Assembly (NCBI GenBank): GCA_037903355.1
Contig: JBAJFE010000046.1
Span: forward strand, 207,935-271,934
DNA: 64,000 bases
Source: Trichuris trichiura
Lineage: Eukaryota; Nematoda; Enoplea; Trichinellida; Trichuridae
Direction: 5' to 3'
In this document: positions 50,001 to 60,512 of the stretch, in pieces
Layout: each line of letters begins with the position of its first letter
Position numbering within the stretch: the stretch's first letter is position 1
Translations under genes and position numbers: made by a program
Notes under the pieces: generated by a model
Database searches by the model: none
Told to the model about the DNA's origin: nothing
Seen by the model: the letters and a program-made list of their open reading frames with translations, nothing else

Positions 50001-52682
50001 CGTCTGTAGGCATTGTTTCAGTTTTGTAGAGGAGCTTGAAAGTGCAGTATGTGAAGAGGAGAGCTTTGTTGACGATACACTGACAGCTTGTGTAGGTGAC
50101 AATGGAATTGTTGCCCTTAAGTTAGTAGTGTATGTCGACGTTGTGTTTAATACTTTAGATGGAAGTATGTGCTTGTGCAGTGCACATGTATATGGACATA
50201 CAGGTTGTTATGAATCACTGTGTTGTATATGTACAGCAGTTAGGACAGCGACCCTACCAGTACATAATAGATAAGAGAATGGGCTAGTTAATTGCGCATA
50301 ACTAACTAACAATGCCGTAAGCTCAGCTTGGTTGGACGAGTACATTTTATGATTCACTGTTGCAACACCCTTTCCGCTGCAAGTACCTTTGCAATGAAGT
50401 GTTGGCTGTGGTTGTGATTTGTGTGTGTCGGCTCGTAGGAATGATCTGAGCAGCGTTGGCAGGTCGTTTTGTCTCAAGCTGGTGTCGCTTGCATTTAGTA
50501 AGCGTAGGTTGATTGGTTGCGTGTTGTTGATATTAATAGTTGACAGTTTGCAATGAAGCCTGTGTTTGGGCACAAACCATTTGTGCATTGTTGTTTTTCT
50601 AGAAGTCGGCCATGTTGGAAAGTGAAAAAACGCAGCTGGAAAAGGAGAAGGCTGACTTCGAGAAGGAAAAGGAGGAGCAACTGAAAAGTATAAAGTAAGA
50701 AGGATTTTGCCCCTTGTTGACCATTTTACCAATTGTCTTTAGTAGCGAACGTCAATTTCTGCGTCAACAGCAAAAGGCAACGCGCAAGAAAGAAACTGAT
50801 GTAGTAGCGGTGCTGAGGCAGCAGGTACGAATTGTTAAGGCGAATAGCTGTTACCATGTGCCGGTCATTTTTTTTGACAGATATCCGATTTGCAAAACGA
50901 GATATGCGATAAAGAGTCACGGTGCAGTGGTTTGCGTAGCAGGATTAGGACATTGGAATCGGAACTGAGCGCTTGCAAGGATGATCTGTTGAGGTGGCGG
51001 GAAAAGTTTCGTCACTTGGAAGAGTCGAATGTTCGGTTAGACCAGGAAAATGCTCAGCTTCGACTTAAGCTCAATAGCATACGCAACGGTGGACCGACTG
51101 CAGACACTGAAGCAAGTGCTTTGCTCATTCATCATAAGGTGAAGGGTATACAGCGTTCTTCATTGGCAAAGAAAACTTGTGCCAAAGCACTTGGCGGCGA
51201 TAAGTCTGTTCGATTCTTGCTTCCTGACGAAGAACCTGCCGAATTCGTTCGTACTGAAAACCGAGCCGTTCAAACTGATCTTGACAGTGCACGAGAAGGT
51301 GCAGTTGTAATTCCTTCGATTGTAGCGCATCAAAAATTCTTTGCAACGAATAATCAAGCCGATGAACGCAATACAGGAATAATGCAGCATCCAACAAGAG
51401 TAAGTGCTTGCTCTCATTACTCTGTTGGGAAAGTGACAATTTGGTTTTTGACTTGACGACGTCGTTGGACGAGTTTTACGATTGTTGGCAACAGTTGAAG
51501 TGAGACGAAGGCAGTTACTAATAGTTGCCTATTGACGTAGGGGCATAACTGATTTTTATGTATTCATAGTCAGTTTTTCGTGTAAGATAGACATTACGCA
51601 AAAAAGTGATTTTCAAGCGAGCACTGTCCATATTCAGCGGAGAGGTTGGACGTATAAAAGGACTTAGCGATACGTGTTAGGGGAGATTAGGGACGAAGCA
51701 TTTGCTATGCGGTACTTTTATACTGCTTTTCAAACTGGAATAGTAACGTTTGGGTGAACACCTACAAAGAAAGAGGACACAGGTGAGTTTGGCTGGGAAA
51801 AAAATTGGGAGGGAAGCGGGCGCTGGGGAACTCGATGTCCGGAAATGGGCCAGTGACGGGCCTGGGCTTTGCGACGCACTATAGTTAGTGAATGAAATTG
51901 CGACTTCTTATGGACAACGAACGTCTATTTGTTTGAAGTACGAACTGTTGAATAGTTGCGCTCGTTCGATTACATTAGCGTAAATGTGCTCATCAAAATT
52001 GAAGTACTCCTTTTTGCAGACTTTCGAACGTGTTCGCGCAGATGGATCGACAGAATCAATGTATGCAAACGGTACTGTTCAAGAGGTAAGCCCAGATGGG
52101 CAGACCGTCACATATCATTATTCGAACGGAGATTCAAGACGCCTTCTTCCCGATGGCTCAGAGGCAAGCGTTCATTTGCACTCCATTGACCGCCCGCTAA
52201 GCGTCACCGTATTGTTAGGTTTACTTGTTCAGCTCCAAGGGTCTTGTTCAAATACGCGATCCATCTGGTTTGCTGAAGTTGAAGCATTCGGATGGACGTA
52301 CAGAGATACATCACCTGGATGGGCGAATAGAACTTGAATTTCCCGAAGATGGTTCCGGTATGACTATTTTTCCCGACGGCAGGCAAAGCAAACGTTTCGC
52401 GGACGGTACAAGTGCTGAAAGAAGTGTCGATGGTACGGAGATATTTTGTTTCAAAGACGGAAGCAAGGAGACTCGTTGTAAGGATTACATGGTAGCTTTG
52501 TTAGCGCTGTACTATTAGCGGCGATTACGTTGTCTTCATTGAAGCGAAGAGATTTTCCTAATGGTGACGTGAAGATCAAGCACGCTGACGGTACGGAAGA
52601 AACTCGTTACGCATCTGGTCGACTGCGCCTTAAGGATCCAACTGGCAAAGTTATCCGTGACGAAATTATTGCCTGGAAATGA
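47007..52682 (+). CDS. CENPJ (sas-4): CPAP/CENPJ/SAS-4 centriole protein
   Basis: Centriole assembly factor that sets centriole length and binds tubulin. Exons in phase: 47007-47052, 47163-47254, 47311-47409, 47536-47748, 48608-48910, 50603-50694, 50743-50824, 50881-51399, 52020-52163, 52240-52477 and 52552-52682, about 650 residues. The first two exons are the least certain. The middle is Ser-rich and then strongly coiled-coil (LEKEKADFEKEKEEQLKS). The C-terminal TCP/G-box domain has the tell-tale repeats ADGSTESMYANG, SPDGQTVTYHYSNGD, HSDGRTEIHHLDG and HADGTEETRYASGRLRLKD. The junction 52163/52240 needs a GC donor and skips one expected G-box strand, so a tiny exon or an indel may be hidden there. 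Confidence 0.9.
47890..48140 (+). mobile_element. Foldback element with hammerhead-like motif
   Basis: A 251-bp insertion in a CENPJ intron, with perfect 12-bp flanking repeats (GAGTAAGTTATC at 47878-47889 and 48141-48152). It belongs to the 37863 family. The left arm is longer than the right and contains a complete hammerhead-like motif on the minus strand, 48015-48053. The right end carries the common ...CCCCGTCTTTC tail. Confidence 0.9.
48015..48053 (-). ncRNA. Hammerhead-ribozyme-like motif, second sequence family
   Basis: Minus strand: CUG, core CUGACGA, C, stem GGAAC/GUUCC around AAGAGCA, GAA, ACGU (palindromic helix III), A as H17, CGG pairing with CUG. The sequence of stem II and helix III differs from the GGGUC/AGCU type while the architecture is the same. 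That covariation argues for selection on the fold. Confidence 0.62.
48997..49454. mobile_element. hAT-type MITE, diverged copy
   Basis: Same family as 2075-2519: matching interior (CACCTGGGCAATCGTG, GAAGTGCA) and the right end TGAGAAACACTG. The left TIR has mutated and the 8-bp flanks match at only 5 of 8 positions, so this is the older insertion. It lies in the 1.7-kb CENPJ intron. Confidence 0.8.
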
Positions 52683-52937
52683 GATAGCAAGTCGCAGTAT
52701 TTTGTCTGGAATTTTCCCGGTGAACAGTTTTATTGTGAAGCACCATGGTTTTACTGTTGCTGAACAAATAGATTATTGAACGATACGTGGAAGATTCACG
52801 TGTAAGGTTAATTGTTTGATTGATGGCAGGAAGCAGCCGGTCGGTCCGCCGCCACCGAGAGGTCAGTTCTTGCTCTCAGAAGTCAGTAGTAGATGCGTCA
52901 CTTGGACAGAGACATCGGGAGAACGAACAACGTGTGC

Positions 52938-54254
52938 TCAAATGGACGTTGGCTTTGGTGCAATGAATCGCCGTGGCGATTTTCGATTCAGCGTTCCAGG
53001 ATAAAATCGATGCCACAGCCTGCGGCGATAAGGTGTTCCTTCAATTTTTTCCACCCGATTTTTGTAGAACAAAGCTAGTCGCTCAGGGACCAATGGTTCA
53101 TCGTACAAGGTTGAATCGGTTTCCACGTGGATACCTAGGTCGTCAGCAATGCTCCAGTTAGGATTGTCGAAGTAACGTGTAACGTCAATCTCTCTTCCCT
53201 TTGTACCGAATGAAAAGTGTACAGAATTCGACTTCCACAGTTGTATTAAACTGTTGCGTGCAGCCATTTCCACCGCAATGTCTATGGTTTCACCTGGCGC
53301 TGCAATAGATGGTTTTCAAATGATAGAATTCAGCTGTATAGCAATGCAGTTTACAGGAACCGAGAAATCTTCTATTCGCATATATGCCCACTATGTACGT
53401 AGGCGCCACAGTGCTGGAGCCGGTTTGCCGTAGTATTCTACTCAATTGGAAAGTTAGCTTGAAAGAAGTTGTAGCGAAAAAATGCTACCGCTGTTCAGGT
53501 GCTGCCTGCTCTTTCTTTTTCAAGTAGGCCGCTAAGATAAGCATAGGTTGTTTGAAGTACCACATTTCATTGATATCTTCGTCAGCTAGCTGTGTTAATA
53601 TTAAGTCTTGGACAAGCAAATAAGCTGGTTCGCTTCCTTGGTCAACAGACAAAGCGCCAACAACTGCTTTCATGGTATCTGCTGCTACACGATCGGAATG
53701 CGGAAAATCCTGTCAATTGCCAATGGATTGTTCAAAGAAGAGGATTAAATTGAAATGACTTACACTATGGAGAATCAAATCGCATGCGCCGAGCTGACTA
53801 GCCACAGCCGCCAATCTATGATTTGTTGTCAGATTGTCGCTAACTGCCCTACACACAATAAGCAATGGAGCTATAAAAATGGCGTTCAAGCTTGGTACGT
53901 TACATTATTCCCTCCTCGGGAAATAAAGGCAAATGGTAACGCAAGTAAGCTTTCGCATAATCTTTGATAATTCTATCGCCTGGAAACGCTGTTGAATAGC
54001 AGATTCATTGGACAGATGTTTGCTCACCTTGTTCAGTTAAGGTTTCATTATGTTCCAGCGCCGACAACGATGCCACTGTCGATGTTGGGCTATCATGGTC
54101 AACGGATTTACTGCTGGATGCCAATAGTAAATCTGATCTTTCCTTCTGCTGCCCTTCTAGATAAGTACGATGGACAAAAGCACGGCGAAGATTTGCCTCG
54201 GTAAACTGTTCGCCAATTCGTTTACCAAACGCGTACAATTCTACATCGTAATCC
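52938..54254 (-). CDS. MRPL44: Mitochondrial ribosomal protein L44 (5' exon missing)
   Basis: Component of the mitochondrial large ribosomal subunit with an RNase III-like fold. Exons in phase: 54254-54028, 53979-53904, 53848-53764, 53709-53489, 53437-53355 and 53299-52938. Matches to human L44: DYDVELYAFGKRIGEQF, LTEQG, FPHSDRVAADTMKAVVGALS, INEMWYF, and a dsRBD-like end with TVAPTYIVGIYANRRF and GETIDIAVEMAARNSL. The C-terminus is about 75 residues longer than in human. The first exon, which should encode the targeting peptide and end in TG for the Trp codon, was not found. A basic Met-initiated frame near 54705-54594 is one candidate. The CDS converges on CENPJ, 255 bp apart. Confidence 0.9.
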
Positions 54255-57200
54255 CTAGGAGAAAATTATCGTCAACAAGCCGACAAAATCAGGGTGCATA
54301 TTCATTTTGGATAGTAGTATTAGATGACGACTATAATGTATGTTCAGTCAGGTAACAGCGCGGAATATTAAGCCCAAATGGCGGACGTGCGCTTTCAAAG
54401 TGTAGAGGCTTCGCGTAGAGACGAAGGAATGAAGTGCAAAAAGTAAAGGGGAAATTTACTTCCAAATGGAACCCGCGTTTCGACTGCTAGTAACAAGGGT
54501 AAGAGATGGTTACGGCATGTGTAATTAGGAATGCTGCAAAATGTAGAGAAATGTTTATATGAGTTTAGCACTCAGATGAAAAGTCAGTCATGACATGAAG
54601 TGATCGTGTAGTTGTCTTGAGTCAAAGGAAAAACGAGAAGAAACAGTAGCAACATAATTAGTAAGAAAAGAGTTCCGTATCAGTAGCGTATAAAGTTGCA
54701 GTTGGCGCATGATAGCAATCATTCGCGTACGTACCGCTGATGAAGTGCAATTAAGGTTCGTTTTGTAAATGAAACTTTTTAAAAACGCTTTCAGCTTTGT
54801 AAGTTGTAGCCGTGAAGGATGGATGCTTTGAGGCAGCTTACCGACGAACTGCATCCATTCAGGAAAGAAACCGAAACATCTGCAGCGGAAAGAATTAGAG
54901 ATAATTTATACTTTGTGCTTCATTGGAAAAACTTTTATGACACAGTAAACGTGACAACCAAACTGTTGGCGAACAGTAATATTGTATTTATTATCCGCGA
55001 GAGGAAGGTCGAAAAGAATGTTGCTTCGAAAGATGGTGAAAGAATAGCGAAAATATGGAGCACAGCAGTTTTCGTAGCTGCGTTTGGCGCGCAATTTTTA
55101 ACTAATGATTTGGCGTACTTGATACGAGACTGGTCAAATATAAGTTCCCGTCGACTTCAGTTTCGCAAAAACCCCACCAGCATAGGATGGATAACCTACC
55201 TACCAGAAGGGTGAGTTTTCAAAAGCAGACTCTACCCGCTGCTTTAAGCCTAATAGAAATGAATAATTGGAGCAGCAGGCCACGGGAATGCAGTAAGGTA
55301 CTCGAAGGGAACTGTTAGAGAGGGAACTATTTTTTTCAACCAGGGACGGTTAGAATGAACGCCATGGCGCCTAAGAATAAGCGACGAAAAACTCTGCATG
55401 CTCACCAATTCGGACGGAGACAACGTTGCCTTGGCTCGTCCGGACCCAATAGTTGGCGACGCTCCCACAAGTCCAGCAAATAGGGCCGCACCCACCGACT
55501 TTTCCAGCGACCTAACAAAGAAGCAGAGCATCCTGCTTTTCGAAGTGACCGATTCAAGACTCTTACTAGGCAGTTTGAAAGCGGATGAACAAAACAAGAT
55601 TAAACGGGATACCGACTGGACAACTTTCATGAACACATGAACAAGTTACTAGACCTGACTAGGTAATAGCTGTGACGAAAGAAATCAAACGCCTGTTGAC
55701 ACAAGTGAAGTAAAGTTAAGTACTATTAGTAGGAATCATGTTTTTCGTCTTGTTCAGCTAGTACAAACGATATTGACCGTCATGCGGTTTATTCCTCGTC
55801 CTGAACGAACTAGTATTGCCTGCGGGAAGACATTAAAAAATGCCAGGAAGCTGTGAAAGAAATTGCAGCGAAAAAGGCTTCTTCGATGGCAAGGGGATGA
55901 CTGTTCACGACTGGGTTCTTTATGGTGCATCATTGTTGCTTGTAGAACTGTAAGTCGTTTTTCAACAATGGATTTTTGCTGCTAAGCGATTTTGAAGTAC
56001 AGCGCGTTATCACAAAACGCGATACCGTCTCTGCTGAAATAGGATTAGGCTAGCAGTTAAGCGGGGCGGGTATTCAGTGGCACCGTGCCCTTTACATCTG
56101 ACTAAAGAAAATATGGCAGGTTTTTGTTTTGCGCAACTTCTTTAGTGACGCTTGGGAGTACTGATGAATTTACCGTAAGAAAAAATGCTTGCGATTCTTA
56201 CAGGAAGCGGTGAGCGACTCAGCCGCATACCATGCGATTGGCGTAGTCACATGAGCTGTCTATAGTTATACAGGCTAACAGGGTTACTCTCTTCAGCAGG
56301 GACATGTGTGAAAGAGGGCGTTACCATCTAAATTCTTTCGACGTGCGCGCATCGTCGGGATATCGAACTTCATCCCTTCGGATCACCCACTGTCCAGCGT
56401 TGTGCCCGTAACAAGTGCTGGACGAGGCCCCTGCTGATGATAACAACACTAGGTCGTTGACCTCACGTAGTCTTAAGGCAGGTGCACCCATAGGGCGATG
56501 TGACTGTAGCCCCCGCCTGTTACGGAGCTGCGCCCAGTTTGCGGAAAGTTACCCCGCTTGATGTCACTGTCCTTGCGCGTCATTACTTCCTTGAGCTATT
56601 GCGCTCTCATAGGTCACTGTCCCTCCTCAGTTTTTCTCCCAAATACTGTCTACGTCAATCGCTTAGGCGGGAATGGTTTGATGGTCGCCGAATTGGTCGT
56701 GTTCCTGTCATACCATTATCACTGTTCTGTATCCTTCACACGAAGTTTACCGGATTATTCCTTTACTAAGAGACATAGGTCTTGATACTGATATCTTGAC
56801 TTGCTAGTGGTCATGCCCAAGGGTAGGCAGTTGAATTGCAGAAGTACTTGTATGGCCATGAATACTCACTGCAAGCATACGGATTATGCGAAATGTTAAC
56901 ACATCCTTTCCGGCAAAGGACAACTGCAAACACCGCACGAATGTAGAAGCGGACGAGTTCCAACGTGCAAGTCATAGTGGAGTACATTGAAAGACACGCC
57001 CGCCTTGATTTCCTTGTACATTCACTTTCACTCACCAATTCACACCTGCACGAATCTCTACGTCCACAAGAGTGCAACCAGCGGTCAAGACGGCGCCATT
57101 AATACTTTTTCGCCATACGCCATTTACTTTGCCGACGGTTAGCCCGGCCGATGGTCTGTTTTATTACTGTACACTTACGTGACTGATTTTGTAAGCGACA

Positions 57201-57651
57201 GTTATCTTTTCAGAAGCTTGTTTAGCGACGTTCCCATGATTGACAGATTAATTGCGCGGCAGTGTGCCTTGTGGCGTCAAGTCAGAAGAATGTTTTTGTG
57301 TAAGGTTCGGATTATTGTTTCGTCAAGTGTTTGCGGACATGGCAAAACGTCACATTCCGCAATAGTATTTAAAAACTCACGTTCAGCAGGGACAGCAAGT
57401 AAGTAGCGTTCTTCGTTGGGAAGTTTAGATGTTGGGGACAACCAGAGAGAGAGACTTGCAAGTGAGATGAACATTCCTCATAAATACCTTGAACCTGAGA
57501 GAGTGGGTCCGTTTTTTCACGCGATTAAGCAGGAGCTAGCTAGGCCTAAAATTGGGTTAACCGCGCGGTTTTGACCGCTGGGTGCACTAATGTGTGAGCC
57601 GGAATTTACGCAGATGTGAAGTACTGTAAGAAAAAGTGCGTGCAAAGAAAC
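54255..57651. other. Subtelomeric stretch, no confident gene
   Basis: Likely contains the missing L44 5' exon. Two plus-strand frames are unrecognised: 54819-55214 (131 residues, mixed charged/hydrophobic) and 55398-55640 (80 residues, acidic, ending DWTTFMNT). Neither resembles a family I know. Confidence 0.35.
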
Positions 57652-57665
57652 AAGGGCTGCGGTAT

Positions 57666-57766
57666 AACCGCTGAAGACGGGTCACGACTGACCCGAAAGC
57701 TCCGGAAATTAAAGTTATTTTTAATATAATGGGACACTTATTCCGTAAAAAAAGCACTTGGTTATG
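57666..57766 (+). mobile_element. Minimal hammerhead-bearing insertion, 101 bp
   Basis: Perfect 14-bp flanking repeats (AAGGGCTGCGGTAT at 57652-57665 and 57767-57780). The element begins two bases before helix I of its hammerhead-like motif and runs through it to a short A/T-rich 3' part. So the inserted copy is essentially ribozyme plus 3' end. Confidence 0.87.
57668..57705 (+). ncRNA. Hammerhead-ribozyme-like motif
   Basis: Plus strand: CCG, CUGAAGA, C, stem GGGUC/GACCC, GAA, AGCU, C at 57702 (H17), CGG. Helix I is CCG/CGG, extended by AUAAC with GUUAU across an internal loop. Confidence 0.6.
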
Positions 57767-58103
57767 AAGGGCTGCGGTATGTTCATAGTCTCTGTCTAGT
57801 TTTCCCCAACACCAATGCTTGACGTGGTATTGCATTCTTAATGGAGCATTATCTTAGTGCTCCAGAGCGTGTTCGCAGCTAGCACACCTAACGTACAACA
57901 AGTGTGCTGTCAATTTCAGTTTTTCCAATTCATCGGCGTCTGCACTATGTGCGCACAAAATTCGGAAGTCACCCATATCACGTGGCTGCGGGTACACTTT
58001 GTGATTGTTTTATCAAATTTCAATTCCCAAGAATAATTTTTAAGTGTCTAAGGCTTTCTAAGTATGCTTTTCCAAGTCGTCAAGCAGCGACTGAAGAAGG
58101 AAC

Positions 58104-58313
58104 GTGTTCACAGTTGAAGAGAAATTTGGCGTACTGAAAAGTATTGAAGCGGTAGAGAAGAGACCTGATATCCTCAAAGCTATGCCCGTGAACGAATCTC
58201 CTTTATGCGCAATTATAAACAACGAAAAAGTTAAACAGAATTGTGTAAGTCATATTGGTTTAAGTATCGTGATTGAAATAAGAAAATTTCCTAAGCTATT
58301 AGAACTGATGTGA
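58104..58313 (+). pseudogene. Pogo/Tigger (CENP-B type) transposase fragment
   Basis: FTVEEKFGVLKSIEAVEKRP followed by NESPLCAIINNEKVK has the pattern of the N-terminal helix-turn-helix of Tigger/jerky/CENP-B transposases (VEEKLxxLKRIExGEK...NESTVRxIIKNEEK). The frame lacks a proper start, with a stop just upstream, and no catalytic domain follows. So it is a degenerate piece. I rely on remembered family pattern. Confidence 0.5.
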
Positions 58314-58776
58314 AGAAGAAAGAAAAATGGAAAAGAAAAAAGGTACAAAGTGCTTACCAAGCGCTTGAAGACACTTTTAGTCACCGGTAAGGAATTGTAC
58401 TATGCCTCCACACTTTCTTGAGTTTACGTGGTTTTTTCAACGGAAGTTATTTAGTAACCCCTTGTCAGTTAATTTCTTTAAACTGCCCATTTTGGCATAC
58501 AATGGAACAGTAAACTTTAAGTGCACAAAGGTTTCGCACAGGCAGACGGTTATGCTTGGTCAGTATTTTGCGTTTTGTTCCAAAAGAGGTTTTTACTAGG
58601 GGTAGCTGTTAGTCCGTGTAACTGAAATGGTAAACAAAAGAAGAAACAAGGGATGAATAGAATGGATGGTTTAAGTTGTGCAGGTTTTACAGTTTTTCTG
58701 TCATTCTGTGTTCTGCTCTCACTGAGGACGGCTACGTGGAGGCTGGTGTGGTGTAAGGACGGCCGACGTTTCTGTA

Positions 58777-59050
58777 AGAAACCCAGTGGCAAGCGCACAC
58801 AGAAATACGTTACCAAACGCTTTACTTTCGACACAACAGCTTGCACACACCGCAGACGACCAGCAGCAAGCACTAACGAACAACTCTCTTATCTCTATTT
58901 GCCTGGCCTGCGCGTTAGTCAGATCACTGGCACAGAGCCAAGGATTAGCGGCCGGCGACGGCGTCCGGCGGTACCGCAAGTATTTACGCTCCTGCCTGAG
59001 TGATACGCCCTTGGCGAACGCCTGGCGCCCGCTTTGAGCTGGCGGACGTG
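58777..59050. repeat. Subtelomeric inverted repeat, left arm
   Basis: About 275 bp matched inverted by 60228-60512 at roughly 80-85% by eye (shared blocks: GAACGCCTGGCGCCCGCTTT, GGCCTGCGCGTTAG). Both arms are more GC-rich than their surroundings and are open in several frames without family resemblance. Confidence 0.75.
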
Positions 59051-60227
59051 TGCAGGCTCCGGTACAGTTTCCAAGTCTGCTTGCGCCGCAGAAGAGCTTC
59101 AAGTGCGTCGTCGAACCCGGTGAGCCTTAGCAAGAAGGCAGTCGCAGTGATGACGGCCCAGTGTCAGGACTGACAGCTTCGCTGTAATTTCTACGGTCGT
59201 TGCGCAAATATACGGGAAGATTTCCGTCAGTTTTTTAATGTGGACAAGCTTCCGTTCTGAGAGTAAGTGGTAACCAATTTTTAAAGAACTAATGTGAAAC
59301 GTACGTGATATTTCAATATAAAATAGAATGATCAGAAGGATTGGGCAAACATTTTGACGTTTACATGAAAAGTATTTGTTGCTTAGAAAAATTTGAACAA
59401 AAAAGTCTTGAAGTGCAGCTGAAGTTGCTTGTTTTGATGGTGCTAGTGGACGGTTTTACTTTCTACGTGTAATTTGTACACAATTTTCCCTTAGGGAAAA
59501 GTAATTTAAAGAAGTGAGCTCGAAAAATTACTGCTTTTGCAGCTATGACATGATTTATTTTAGAATTTGGAGAAGCTGTTGTTGTATGCTAAGGTTTATT
59601 CGTGTCGCTTCTGAAAGGTAGATTGAACTGAATCCCTGACGAAAGACTTTCAGCGTGAAAGGCTGTCTGATTAGTAGGGCAGCAGCACGGAAGGAAAGAG
59701 CATATTTATTCATAAGCTCAAAGCAGCAGTGAAATTAGGTCTGCGGTAGTTGAATGAGTAGTCTAGTTACATTTGAATTGTTTTCTTAACGACGTGTATT
59801 GATCATCTTATGTTGTGTAGCCTACAAGAGAACAATTTTCCTAACGTTTTGTGCAAAACTTTTGTTTTCCCGATAGTTCTGCAACATGAAAATTAAGTGG
59901 ACTATCAGAACTTTTTCTGGTAACCAACTGTCGCATTTATCGAAAATGTGGTGCATTCAGTTATAACCGGCAAGGGGCAGAAAAAGTATAAGCCACTCTA
60001 GCGGTTAAAGCTTATTGTTTGTCCCGTTTTCCTCTTAAATCTACGCTAGGAACACTTGCCTACTTTATGGCTGAGGCAGAGGCAAGGGCATGACAGGACT
60101 TCGTCAAATCGGCCGTATGAAAACTGAGCGCGCATTTGACAAGATCTCAAGTTGGGAAACGAATCGGAGCAGCTTTCCGTTGGCCTTTTCCTGAAATGGT
60201 ATGTAGCGGTGGCTAAGCACGTCCGCG
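59051..60227. other. Spacer between inverted repeat arms
   Basis: AT-richer, no frame of note. Whether the arms and spacer form one mobile element is unclear; no target duplication was found. Confidence 0.35.
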
Positions 60228-60512
60228 AGCCCAAAGCGGGCGCCAGGCGTTCGCCAAGGGCGTATCGCTCAGGCAGGAGCGTAAATGCTTGCGGTGCCGC
60301 CGGACGCCTTCGCCGGCCGCTGGCCGATTCCACTTACTTCCGTTGATCCCTGGCTCTGTGCCAGCGATCTGTCTAACGCGCAGGCCAGGGAAGTAGAGAT
60401 AAGGGAGCTGTTCGATCATGCTCGCTGCTGATCGTCTGCGTTGTGCAAGCTGTCGTGTCGAGAGTAAAGCGTTTAGGAAACCATTTCTTTGTGCGTTTGC
60501 TACTAGGTTTCC
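60228..60512. repeat. Subtelomeric inverted repeat, right arm
   Basis: Reverse-complement partner of 58777-59050. The spacer of about 1.2 kb is unrelated to either arm. Confidence 0.75.

Noticed and set aside
54819..55214. 131-residue plus-strand frame as a peroxin-11-like or other gene
   Set aside because: The start vaguely resembled a short membrane protein, but no motif holds and there is no splice or poly(A) support.
58777..59050. Basic frame encoded in the inverted repeat arms as a real protein
   Set aside because: Several frames are open in both arms and differ between them, as expected from GC-rich non-coding repeat.
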